Assembly: GCA_964607865.1 (NCBI GenBank)
Contig: CAZSLZ010000135.1
Coordinates: 1-8,430, forward strand
Length of the DNA: 8,430 nt
Reading direction: 5' to 3'
DNA from: CAZSLZ01 sp964607865
GTDB lineage: Bacteria; Vulcanimicrobiota; JAJTBE01; CAZSLZ01
In this document: positions 1-8,050 of the stretch, in pieces
How the letters are laid out: every line of letters starts with the position of its first letter
Numbering within the stretch: position 1 is the first letter of the stretch
The notes under the pieces: generated by a model
Told to the model about the DNA's origin: nothing
Databases searched by the model: none
What the model saw: only the letters and a program-made list of their open reading frames with translations
Position numbers and translations under genes: made by a program

Positions 1-1062
1 AACACAAATTTCACCGGGAACTCCAATGGGATTCAACTGGAGGTTTCTGTTCATTATGTAAGTTCTCAGGGTAGGTATGGGAACCCCGATGTTGCTTATT
101 TTTCTTTCAATGTCAGCGGTAGTGATCTCCTTGAAGGTAACATGAACCGTGGTTTCAGTTATGCCATACATGTTTATCAGTTTGGTTTCAGGATATTTTT
201 CGTGCCATTTTTTCAACATGGCGGGCTTTAACTCTTCACCGCCAAAAGTAACATACCGAATTGCCAGATCGTGGTCATCGGCCTTCAAATCTTCTTCTAT
301 CAGATTATAAAAAGCTCCGGGGGTCTGGCTCAACACGGTAACCTTATATTTCTTCAGTACTTTAAGAAAGTCGGAGGGGTTAACTGCCAGTTCCCTGGGA
401 ATCATGACGATTTTACCGCCGTAAAGCAGCGCGCCGTACATTTCCCACACCGAGAAATCAAAACAGAAGGAATGGAACATTGAAAACACATCGTTTTCAT
501 TGAAATCATAGGGCATTTTGCTGTTATGAAAAAGTCGCACCACATTTTTGTGTTGAAGCATAACCCCCTTGGGTTTTCCTGTGGATCCTGAGGTATAAAT
601 GATATAAATCATATCTTTGGGGTCATTTACATTTTTCAGGTTTGAATTATCGCCGGTATAGATTTTTTCATCGGTGAAATCGATGAGTTCGCCTTTATAA
701 TCTTTGGCAATATGGAAAAGATCCGGGGTTGTAAGAAGCAGGGGGGCTTCACTGTTTTCCAGCATATAATTGGTCCGGTCCTGTGGAAAACTTGGTTTGA
801 TAGGCAGATAACACCCGCCGGCTTTCATTATGGCGATAATACCCACAATCATATCCAGAGATTTTTCCACCATCAGGCCTACGAAAGTATCTGGCTTTAC
901 CCCCTTCTTTCTTAAAAACCGCGCCAGCTGGTTGGCTCTTTCATTAAGCTCCTTATAGGTCATTTCCTTGCCGTGGAATATAACTGCAATATTGGAAGGA
1001 TATTTTTCCGCCATTTCCTCAAAAATCTGATGAACGGTTTTATCCCTGGGCCAGTCGGCATC
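1..1062 (-). other. NRPS domain A2 (adenylation, probably threonine; cut by the left edge)
   Basis: The N-terminal two thirds of an adenylation domain, through the A3 motif YIIYTSGSTGKPKGV, A4 FCFDFSVWEMY, A5 NMYGITETTVH and the start of A6 (IGVPGEIC). Pocket residues read by alignment to GrsA are D235 (457-459), F236 (454-456), W239 (445-447), S278 (328-330), T299 (247-249), G301 (241-243), M322 (169-171), V330 (145-147) and H331 (142-144). The published threonine code is DFWNIGMVHK, and seven of the nine visible positions agree; the two differences are S for N at 278 and T for I at 299. Threonine is the best guess; a related hydroxy amino acid is possible. The lysine at 517 is outside the window. 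Confidence 0.85.
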
Positions 1063-4000
1063 AGTCCGGTTAAAATCGTTCAGAAGCTGGTCTTCTTCCT
1101 CGGATGACAAAATATTAACAGAACTGATTTTCTTATCAAGTTCGCCTGCCACATCTTTCAACAGGTTCTCAAAATGCCGGGCCATATTTTCTATGGTGGA
1201 TTTCTTGAATAATCTGGTTCTGAATTCCCAGTTGGTTATAAAACGATTTTCATCTTCAACAATTTCCAGCATCAGATCTACATGAGCGGTATCATGGCCG
1301 AATTCTCTGGGTTTGATCTCAATTTCGCCGGTTTTCATATGGGGGAAACCCATGGTCTGCATAACAAATGCTACATCAAAGAGAGGATTTCTACTGGAAT
1401 CCCGCTTGATATTCAGTTTCTGTATCAGAGTATCAAAGGGGTAATCCTGATTTTCGAAAGTCTCCAGTACATTTTTCTTTGTTAAGTTCAGAAATTCGGC
1501 AAAGGTTCTGGAATCGGTGGGAAAACTTCGCATAGGAAGAGTGTTTACAAACATTCCTATCAAGTTTTGTAGTTCTGCCTTGTTTCGCCCTGCATTGCCG
1601 ATTCCCACCACTATTTCTTCCTGGGAGGAATATTTAGCCAGCAGAATATTATATGCCGAGAACATAACCATAAAAGGTGTAGTGCCGGTTTTTCTGGCGA
1701 TCTGTTTAACAGTATCGGTTAATTCTTCAGTTAATTTGTAATTGATCCGATCTCCCTGATGTTCCATCTCAGTGGGGCGGGGGTAATCCGTGGGCAGGTC
1801 CAGAATTGGGACATCGCCGGAAAATTTTTCCAGCCAGAATTTTTCCTGTTCCTCTATGGTGACAGAATTCAACAGTTTATTCTGCCATACAGCGAAATCC
1901 TTATATTGAACCGCCAGTTCGGGCAGGTCATTACCCTCGTATAATTCCGCCAATTCTTTTACATACACCACCATTGAACTTCCGTCAAAAATTGTATGAT
2001 GAATATCCATTACAAACACGTGTTTCTGATACCCGGTTTTTAACAGTTCAATTCTGAAAAGAGGTTTTTCCTTCATATCAAAGGGGCGGACGAAATCCAG
2101 AATAACATCGTCAATATGCTCCTCGTCAATTTCACGGTAATTTTTCCTGTATTTCACTTTTTTAAAAACTCTTTGAACCGGCTCGCCATTTACGACTTCA
2201 AAACCGGTTCTTAATATTTCGTGGCGTTGAACCAGTTTATCGAAGGCGTCGATAAACCTTTTCTTATCAAGCTCGCCGTCAATTTCCAGAATTAAGGGAA
2301 CATTATAGGTAGTGCCCACACCTGACATCTGTTCAATAATGAATAAACGTTTCTGGGCAGGGGTCAGCGGGTAATATTCTTTCTGAGGCGCTTTTTCTAT
2401 ACTGGTTATATCTACCTTGCGGGCTGATTTTATAACTTTAGCCAGTTCTTTTATTGTGGTATTTTTGAAGATCTGGTTGAAAGTTACTTCTACCCCAAAA
2501 ATTTTCTCTATTTTTGCCTGCAAATTGACAGCCTTTAATGAATGGCCGCCTATGGCGAAAAAGTCGTCTTCAGTACTCACCTGGGACAATTGAAGTATAT
2601 CTTTCCAGATACTTACAAGTTTGCTCTCGGTGGAGTTTACCGGCTCCACAATTTCCCGTTCCAATTCAGGCTCGGGCAAAGCCTTCCGGTCAACTTTTCC
2701 ATTAGGTGTGAGAGGCATTGTGTCAAGCTGAATGAAGAATTGAGGGGTCATGTATTCGGGCAATTCCTTCGATAAGAATTTTGCCAGTTGCTCCCTGGAC
2801 AGTTTTTTGCCTGCCACAAAATAACCCACCAGGTACATGTTATCGAAGTTGTCTTTTCTGCCCATAACCACCACTTCGGAAATATCAGGATGAGCCAGCA
2901 TCTGCTGTTCGATTTCGCCTAATTCGATACGGAAACCCCGGATTTTTACCTGAAAATCAAGCCTGCCCAGAAATTCAATATTGCCATCGGGCAACCAGCG
3001 TGCCAGATCTCCGGTGCGATACATTCTTTCACCTGTAAAGGGGTTTTCCACAAAACTCGATGCGGTTTTTTCAGGCCTTTTCAAATAACCCCGGGCAAGG
3101 CCTGTTGCCGAAAAACAGAGCTCGCCGGGAACCCCGATGGGACAAAGGTTATCATACTTATCAAGTATATAAGCTTTGCAGTTATAGACCGGCTTTCCTA
3201 TGGGGATATTACTGTATTCCTTGTCAACCACAAAACTTGTTGAATATATGGTGTTCTCGGTAGGGCCGTATTTATTAATTAACTGATAATTGCGTTTTAT
3301 GAAATGCTTCAGTTTTTCACCGCCTGTATCCACAACCCTGAGAGATTTATTATTGGTCATGTCCATAAATTGTTCGAAAAACTGGGTAGGCAGAAAACTT
3401 GCAGTTATACCGTTAGCTTCAAAATATTCATTAAGATGCCTGGGTGACAGTTTGGTTTCATCGGGAATTACATGTATTTCACAACCTGCCATCAGAGCGG
3501 GGAAAATTTCTCCCTGGCTCACATCAAAACCGAAACCTGCAAATTTCGATGTTTTGTCGTCAGAGGTAAGATTCTGGCTGTCAATCTGCCATAAACACAT
3601 ATCCAATAAAGATAAATGTTCAATGAGAACCCCCTTGGGTTTACCCGTGGAGCCCGATGTGTAAATTATATATGCCAGATCATCGGGGCGGGCCCTGACA
3701 CTGGGTTTTGATGAACCCTGGTAGATAGCCCCGTCTTCAATGTCAACTTTCCTGCCTTTGAAACCGGTAACTTTCTCCAGCACCGATTTCTGGCCGATAA
3801 GAACCGGCGCCTCGCTGTCTTCCAGCATAAACGAAATTCTTTCATCGCTGTAACCCGCGTCAACAGGCAGAAAAGCTGCTCCTGCTTTGAGTATCGACAG
3901 GGGGCCCCAGATCATTTCCGCAGATGTCTCCAGCATTATACCCACAATCTGCCCGGGTTTTACACCCTGGTTTATTAAATGAACAGCAAGTTGATCCGAT

Positions 4001-5124
4001 TTTCTGTCCAGTTCTTCATAGGTTAATTTCTGGCCTTCAAAAACCACAGCTGTCCGGCCGGCGATATTTTTAACTTTTTCTGCGTAAATATCCAGCAGGG
4101 TTTTGCCCTGAGGCAGGGGGTTATCGGTTTTGTTGAACCGCTCCAGAACCATTTCCTTTTCACTGCCTGACAGCAATTCAAGCTGATGAATCTTTTTTTG
4201 CGGGTTATTGACAATGTCTTTGACCAGGGTAACCAGGTTTCCGCAGAAACGTTCTACGGTTTCGGTATCAAACATGCCTTTTGGGTAATTGAACAGGAAT
4301 TCCAGCTGGCTGTAGTCGGCAGCTTTGGTAATGACATTTACAATCATCTGATATGGCGGCTGTTCAGCGCCGGGATGATGGTAATGCATTTTTGCGCCGG
4401 GGCAGGTGAAATCCAGGCCCACCAGAATTATGTTCAATAAATTAGGAACCTGGCTGTGTCTTGCCCGCAAGTCATTAGCAAGAATATCGAAGGGGTAACG
4501 GGCATGATTTTTCAGGATAAATCTCAGTTCATTGTTAGCCCTTTTTGAAAGCTGGCCAAAAGTTTCCTCCAGATCTAACTGCAGCCGCAGGGGCAGGGCA
4601 TTTACAAACATTCCCACCATTTCTTTTTCTCTCTCGGTGGTGCGGTTGTGGTTTAGTATTCCCAGGGTTACGTCTTTTTCTTCTCTGGTGCGGGCGAAAT
4701 ATGCATATACCGCACCCATAGCCAGTTTAAAGAAACTCAGTTTGTTTTCCCTGCAATATGTGGCAATCTGTTTTGCCGTATCGGTGTCAAAACTGTAAGA
4801 AAGGGTTCGGGATTCAATATTACATTGTCTGGTTTTGGCAAAGGGAAGTTCCATCTGGGGTGGCAATGAACTGAATTTGTCGTTCCAGAATTCCTTATCC
4901 AGTTTGAACTGGGGTGAATTTAAGTATTCCTTTTCGTTATGAATATATTCTATGTAAGAAGGTTTCTTTTTTCTGTCAATTTCCTTTCCGCTTTTCAATA
5001 ATTTATAGTACTCGATTATGGTGGAAAGGGTGAGGCTTACTGCCCAGCCGTCGCCTATGAGATGATGAAGGTTAAAGAAGAAACCGCCTTCTTTTTCACC
5101 GGTTTTTAGAAGGGCAAAATAGTA
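1..5124 (-). CDS. Non-ribosomal peptide synthetase, main part (rest of C1, then A1-T1-C2-A2), frameshifted from its start and open at the left edge
   Basis: This is a modular NRPS that activates amino acids as adenylates, loads them on a carrier domain and condenses them. The frame (codons on plus positions 1-3, 4-6 and so on) is open for 1,708 codons from 5124 to the window edge. It continues the protein begun at 5525, which is in a different frame upstream of 5124; no natural start exists here, because the first in-frame TTG (about 5003) and ATG (4852-4854) lie inside the condensation domain. Visible in order: the C1 active site HHLIGDG (5047-5067) and MFVNALPLR; A1 with YTSGSTGKPKG, NKYGPTE, YRTGDLARW and NGKVDRKAL; carrier T1 with GGHSLKA; C2 with HHTIFDG; A2 with YTSGSTGKPKG and NMYGITETT. 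No epimerase lies between T1 and C2. The rest of A2 and any later modules or thioesterase are beyond the left edge. All catalytic motifs seen are intact. The NRPS assignment is very sure; the product is not known. Confidence 0.95.
1090..2395 (-). other. NRPS domain C2 (condensation domain)
   Basis: Condensation domain starting YYPLTPAQKRLFIIEQ. It has HHTIFDG at 1981-2001 as its active site, RHEILRTGF upstream of it, and GMFVNTLPMR and YPFDTLIQKL downstream. It joins the T1-bound residue (or chain) to the residue activated by A2. The motifs and the lack of an upstream epimerase suggest an LCL-type domain, as judged by eye. Boundaries are approximate. Confidence 0.9.
2430..2634 (-). other. NRPS domain T1 (peptidyl carrier protein)
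   Basis: Carrier domain of about 70 residues beginning STESKLVSIWKD. The phosphopantetheine attachment motif is DDFFAIGGHSLKA, and the acceptor serine codon TCA is at 2539-2541. The site is intact, so the domain should carry the residue activated by A1. It is followed after a short linker by C2 with no epimerisation domain, so no inversion of the A1 residue is encoded here. Confidence 0.92.
2660..4140 (-). other. NRPS domain A1 (adenylation, substrate unrecognised)
   Basis: Adenylation domain with core motifs YIIYTSGSTGKPKGV (A3), FGFDVSQGEIF (A4), NKYGPTENT (A5), YRTGDLARWLPDG (A7), a GRLDFQVKIRGFRIELGEIE-type A8 and NGKVDRKAL (A10, with the essential lysine at 2695-2697). Aligning by eye to the GrsA positions gives the ten-residue pocket code D(235) V(236) G(239) F(278) D(299) G(301) K(322) I(330) Y(331) K(517). 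D235 and K517 are the invariant contacts of alpha-amino-acid substrates. An acid (D299, codon 3328-3330) and a base (K322, codon 3271-3273) in the same pocket are unusual, and I do not match the code to a known substrate. Boundaries are approximate. Confidence 0.85.
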
Positions 5125-5450
5125 AGAGGCTTGTCCAGTAGGGTGAAAGGTTTTTTAACCTGTTGCTCCAGCCATTTGTTAAACCTCTCTCTGGCAAATT
5201 CACTTGAAAAATCAAGAAAATCCAGTTTCAGGGGCTGGTACTCAGCAATATACTGTTTGTAATTATAATCTTTTTGTGTAAATTGAATTCTCAAGCTGTC
5301 ATTTTTTTCAATAAAAAAGTTAATCGCTTTTTCCAGGGTTTCAAAGTCGGGCTCATCTTCCAAGATTAAAGTAAAGGGCATATTGGCAAAATTGGAGTCG
5401 GGGTAAGTCTGTTCGGTAATCATTTCGCGGATCTGGGGATGAGCCAGTTC
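4200..5450 (-). other. NRPS domain C1 (N-terminal condensation domain, split by the frameshift)
   Basis: This condensation domain opens the protein. The catalytic HHxxxDG motif is HHLIGDG at 5047-5067, with both histidines and the aspartate present. The later core motif MVGMFVNALPLRL is at about 4580-4620. Its N-terminus is of the HPQxR type rather than the LTPAQxRL type seen in C2, so the two C domains belong to different subgroups. Since no module precedes it, its donor must come in trans: either an acyl chain (starter C domain, giving a lipopeptide) or a peptide from another synthetase. The sequence alone does not separate these options. Boundaries are approximate. Confidence 0.85.
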
Positions 5451-5525
5451 ATGAAATATATTTGAATCCGAGGATTTAACTCCTCCGAAATGAGATAAAT
5501 GATAATTTTTTGTGATTGTGGCCAT
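5106..5525 (-). CDS. Non-ribosomal peptide synthetase, N-terminal fragment (first part of condensation domain C1), ended by a frameshift
   Basis: This is the true 5' end of the NRPS gene. I chose the ATG at 5523-5525 (protein begins MATITKNYHLSHFGG) because a perfect AGGAGG lies 6 nt upstream; an in-frame ATG 30 nt further out (5553-5555) has no such site and overlaps the leader. About 28 residues of leader precede a typical condensation-domain N-terminus (HPQIREMITEQ, then LEKAINFFIEKNDSLRIQF, the usual 'AINxFIEKNDxLR' strand-helix). The domain runs to FTLLDKPL; the frame then reads five unrelated residues and meets TAA at 5106-5108. The expected continuation, YYFALLKTGE followed by the HHxxxDG active site, is present in the -1 frame from 5124. 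A fragment of 139 residues lacks the active site and cannot work alone, so this is one broken gene, not a small separate gene. Confidence 0.9.
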   Translation of the reverse strand: MATITKNYHLSHFGGVKSSDSNIFHELAHPQIREMITEQTYPDSNFANMPFTLILEDEPDFETLEKAINFFIEKNDSLRIQFTQKDYNYKQYIAEYQPLKLDFLDFSSEFARERFNKWLEQQVKKPFTLLDKPLTILPF

Positions 5526-5640
5526 GAAGTGCCTCCTGATTGATATATTAAGCAAATTGCAAGCTAATGATTATTTTTTACAGTGAAGGAAAATACCCTG
5601 TGTAAGAAAGGAAAATGACAGAATAGATTATCAGAAAAAA
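5526..5640 (-). other. 115-nt gap between the outer-membrane protein gene and the NRPS gene
   Basis: This A/T-rich gap is the widest between genes in the window. I see no strong GC-rich stem followed by a T-run in the gene direction, so no intrinsic terminator is supported. In the gene direction TAATAT occurs about 10 nt upstream of the AGGAGG, but a -35 at proper spacing is poor (TAATCA), so a promoter is only possible. The 9-mer AAGGAAAAT occurs twice on the plus strand (5586-5594 and 5608-5616), and a short palindrome GCAAATTGC lies near 5552-5560. Read-through from the transporter genes is the simplest reading. Confidence 0.4.
5532..5537 (-). promoter_or_regulatory. Ribosome-binding site of the NRPS gene
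   Basis: A perfect AGGAGG (plus strand cctcct) sits 6 nt before the ATG at 5523-5525. It decides the NRPS start over the upstream in-frame ATG at 5553-5555 and predicts strong initiation. Confidence 0.88.
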
Positions 5641-6822
5641 TCAGAAATAAATTTTGGTTTGCATGTATATAACATTTGGGTTTATATCAGGAGAAAATTC
5701 TCCGCCGGATTTGCCTCCCATTATGGTTGCCCCCAGGGTAAGATCAGCATTCTGGGAATAATTATACTGAATGGATGGCGATATCGCCACAGATTTTCCC
5801 TCAATGTCGTAAGTGGTGAAAAGAGTTGATGTTATAAGAGGTGTTAACTGGTAATTGGCACCCAATGAAACCAGTTGTTTCTGCCGGGTCTGCAGAAAAC
5901 CGGGGCTGGGGGTGAACAGGTCTGCCGGAGCCTGCCCAGCACCTCCGTTATAAAAATATTCCCCGGTCAGGGTCAACATATTAGGGAAACTGTAATCGCT
6001 TCCTATCGCCCATTGATAATAAGCCGGTTGAAAAGGAGGCTCAATTCTAATGACTTCTCCCCGCAAACCGCCGTCGCCGATGTAGCCGTCGAAGGTAAAC
6101 CCCGCCACATTGTGGTTTCTTACTTTTCCTGCCAGTACCGAACAATCGTAATCACCCATCAGAAAATTATATTTTCCCGCTATGGAATCCATATTTCTGT
6201 TATGGGAAGGGGCATAAATTGTATCCATACTGGAGGTGAAGGAAAACTGGGGTTTAAAATAGATGGCATCTACTCCGGGGCGTTCCCCGGCATCAATCTG
6301 GAGTGGGCTTTCGGGGTTGAAAATATCTGTTGGCCGCCAGTAACGCATTACCCCCCAGTCTACACGCTGTTTACCTACGGTCAGGCTGCCGAATCGGGGC
6401 TCCCAGTTTACGTAAGCCCTGTATAAATTATGGTTCAGAAAAACTGCATCGGATATATGGGTGCCATAGGATGTATCCCAGTAGTTGGAATCACGGTAAC
6501 TCATCAATTGGTTCCAGAATGGCGATGAAACCAGGTTGCCGGTAAAGACTTCCAGATCATAAGTAAGATGCAGGCTCAACCTGTCTTTATAAAAGGTTTT
6601 GGTTTCCAACCGCAAACGGTTTGTGTTCAAAGTATAATCATTTCCAGGCCCGCCCGACAGAAATGACCATAAGGCCATACCGTAACCCTGCAAACTTAAT
6701 TTATAAAGATCATCCTTATATATGACTTTTGCCGGCGCAATTTGGGTTGCAAAAAAAACAAAAAGAGCAGCAAGCAAAAAACAGATTTTAATCTTTCTGC
6801 TTATCATTTTTAATATGGTCAT
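5641..6822 (-). CDS. Outer-membrane beta-barrel protein (putative porin or exporter)
   Basis: The 393-residue product starts with a basic n-region and a hydrophobic stretch (KICFLLAALFVFFATQ) ending in APA at residues 29-31, a typical signal peptidase I site. The mature part has alternating aromatic and polar strands and ends in phenylalanine (QTKIYF), the usual signal recognised by the Bam machinery. The motif VGKQRVDWGVMRYWRPTDIF with a following ERPGVDA resembles the tryptophan-glycine region of DUF1302-like and alginate-export-like barrels; this is recalled family knowledge and only a loose match. The start overlaps the ATPase gene by 35 nt; an ATG five codons in (6805-6807) gives a neater 26-residue signal peptide and a 20-nt overlap. 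Neither start has a well-placed ribosome-binding site (AGGA lies 14 nt before the first), so translational coupling to the ATPase is likely. It is followed by the NRPS after 115 nt. The role as the outer-membrane part of an export route is inferred from context. Confidence 0.88.
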   Translation of the reverse strand: MTILKMISRKIKICFLLAALFVFFATQIAPAKVIYKDDLYKLSLQGYGMALWSFLSGGPGNDYTLNTNRLRLETKTFYKDRLSLHLTYDLEVFTGNLVSSPFWNQLMSYRDSNYWDTSYGTHISDAVFLNHNLYRAYVNWEPRFGSLTVGKQRVDWGVMRYWRPTDIFNPESPLQIDAGERPGVDAIYFKPQFSFTSSMDTIYAPSHNRNMDSIAGKYNFLMGDYDCSVLAGKVRNHNVAGFTFDGYIGDGGLRGEVIRIEPPFQPAYYQWAIGSDYSFPNMLTLTGEYFYNGGAGQAPADLFTPSPGFLQTRQKQLVSLGANYQLTPLITSTLFTTYDIEGKSVAISPSIQYNYSQNADLTLGATIMGGKSGGEFSPDINPNVIYMQTKIYF

Positions 6823-7489
6823 CGCTTATCATGCCATCCTTGAGAGTTATTATCCTCCGGGCCCGTTCCATCACCAGCTTATCGTGGGTCGAAAAAATAA
6901 AGGTAATGTTCTTTTCCTTATTCAGCCTCCGCATCAGGTCCAATAATTCTCCGCTGGTTTTGGAGTCCAGGTTTGCAGTGGGTTCATCTGCCAGGACAAG
7001 CTCGGGGTGAGAAACAATGGCTCTTGCCACAGCCACCCTTTGTTGTTGCCCACCGCTGAGTTCGTTAGGCCGTTTGTGAATCATGCCACCCAGGCCGATT
7101 TCCTCCAGGATTTCCTCGCTTTTTTTTCTTCGTTCTTTTTCCGGCACCCCTTGAAGCAGCATCACATACTCAACATTTTCCACTGCCGACAGCACCGGAA
7201 TCAAGTTATAGGCCTGGAATATAAAACCGATTTTCGTTCTTCTTATATCCGATAACTGGGTCTGTTCCAGGGCGCTGATCTCGTCGTCCGCCAGCATAAT
7301 CCTGCCCGAATCGGGAACGTCCAGCCCCCCAATCATATTAATGAGGGTAGTTTTTCCCGAGCCTGAAGGCCCCACCACAGCGGTGAATTCTCCTTCCTCT
7401 ATTTTCGTGGAAACTCCCCGCAGCGCAGGAGTTTCTATCTTACCAACCTTATAAGTCTTTTTTACTTCTTCTATGTCCAATAAAGGCAT
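6788..7489 (-). CDS. ABC transporter ATP-binding protein, LolD/MacB type
   Basis: The 233-residue cytoplasmic ATPase has the normal length for the family. Walker A GPSGSGKTT is at residues 40-48, the Q-loop glutamine at 92, the signature LSGGQ at 144-148, Walker B ELVLADEP at 163-170, and the switch histidine in STHD at 202. The short LolD/MacB-like form (GEFTAVVGPSGSGKTT, FIFQAYNLIPVLSAVENVE, NLDSKTSGELL) drives FtsX-fold permeases that extract lipoproteins or export peptides and macrolides. The start ATG has an AAAGGA site 8 nt upstream. The permease gene ends 18 nt upstream, so this is its natural partner; the outer-membrane protein gene begins inside the 3' end of this one. Calling it LolD itself is not justified, because the genes around it (a barrel and an NRPS) suggest a specialised exporter. 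Confidence 0.95.
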   Translation of the reverse strand: MPLLDIEEVKKTYKVGKIETPALRGVSTKIEEGEFTAVVGPSGSGKTTLINMIGGLDVPDSGRIMLADDEISALEQTQLSDIRRTKIGFIFQAYNLIPVLSAVENVEYVMLLQGVPEKERRKKSEEILEEIGLGGMIHKRPNELSGGQQQRVAVARAIVSHPELVLADEPTANLDSKTSGELLDLMRRLNKEKNITFIFSTHDKLVMERARRIITLKDGMISDDHIKNDKQKD

Positions 7490-7497
7490 TTTATTTT

Positions 7498-7503
7498 TCC
7501 TTT
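7498..7503 (-). promoter_or_regulatory. Ribosome-binding site of the ABC ATPase gene
   Basis: AAAGGA (plus strand tccttt) lies 8 nt before the ATPase ATG, inside the 18-nt space after the permease stop. It supports the chosen start. Confidence 0.75.
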
Positions 7504-7507
7504 CTCA

Positions 7508-8050
7508 TTATATATGGCGAAGAGCTTCCACCGGTTTAAACATGGCTCCCCGTATGGCGGGATACAAAGTTGCAATTACAACCACCAGAGCTGTGCTGAT
7601 CATACAAAGTGCAATTTCCGCCGGAGAAACAATAAGAGGTATTTTATTTCCGATTCCCATGAACTGCATTCCCTGTGAAAACATTGAGAAGTCCACCTGG
7701 TTCTTAAAGACAACGTTTACCAGAAATACTCCCAGTATGCCTCCCACAATTGAGCCTCCCACTCCCAGGAAAAAGGCTTCAAAAATAAGCATCAGGAAGA
7801 TATTTGAAGGCCGGGTTCCCAGGGACATCATTATTCCCAGCTCCTTGATCCTGTCGAATATTTCCATTAAAAAGGAGTTTACTATACCGAAAGCCATGGC
7901 AACGAAAACAAACAGGAACAGAATCCAGCTGAACTGGCCTGACATTTTGACCTGGGCCCATAAAGAAGGAGAAAGTTCTTTCCATGATTGAGCGATTATA
8001 TTCTTGTTCTCTATTACATTGTTTATTTCGGCTGTGGTCTGGTCCACAAT
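7508..8050 (-). CDS. ABC transporter permease, FtsX/LolC/LolE type, C-terminal part downstream of an in-frame stop
   Basis: This part holds the membrane half of a LolC/LolE/MacB-like permease. Counting from the GTG at 8045-8047 (179 residues), three membrane segments are visible at about 40-60, 83-110 and 144-164. The family FtsX features are DRIKELGIMMSLGTRP after the first segment and LYPAIRGAMFKPVEALRHI at the C-terminus. It follows the TAA at 8051-8053 in the same frame, and the residues before that stop continue this fold directly, so the two pieces are one gene. Internal re-initiation at the GTG is conceivable but has no good ribosome-binding site, and the product would lack the first membrane segment and periplasmic domain. 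It ends 18 nt before the ATPase gene. Function follows the family: forming the inner-membrane channel with the ATPase. Confidence 0.85.
   Translation of the reverse strand: MVDQTTAEINNVIENKNIIAQSWKELSPSLWAQVKMSGQFSWILFLFVFVAMAFGIVNSFLMEIFDRIKELGIMMSLGTRPSNIFLMLIFEAFFLGVGGSIVGGILGVFLVNVVFKNQVDFSMFSQGMQFMGIGNKIPLIVSPAEIALCMISTALVVVIATLYPAIRGAMFKPVEALRHI

Noticed and set aside
561..3645. Identical 15-mer aacccccttgggttt at two places (about 561 and 3628)
   Set aside because: Both copies encode the same A3 core (KPKGV) of the two adenylation domains; this is domain homology, not a mobile or regulatory repeat.
3290..3664. Open frame of 124 codons on the plus strand within the NRPS region
   Set aside because: It lies wholly over the conserved A1 core motifs on the other strand.
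5140..5160. Possible programmed -1 frameshift on the A-run before 5150
   Set aside because: The run is read as GTT AAA AAA CCT, which is out of phase for a slippery heptamer, and the protein downstream (FTLLDKPL) is still read correctly in the original frame.
5526..5640. Intrinsic terminator or riboswitch in the gap before the NRPS
   Set aside because: Only a weak imperfect stem (TTACAG with CTGTGTAA) is visible, without a T-run behind it, and no conserved aptamer core.
5875..6426. Open frame of 183 codons on the plus strand, antisense to the barrel gene
   Set aside because: The minus strand encodes a complete signal-peptide-bearing barrel across the same bases; the plus frame has no recognisable domain and no fitting ribosome-binding site.
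7473..7991. Open frame of 172 codons on the plus strand, antisense to the permease
   Set aside because: It mirrors conserved membrane segments of the permease and is a codon-bias shadow.
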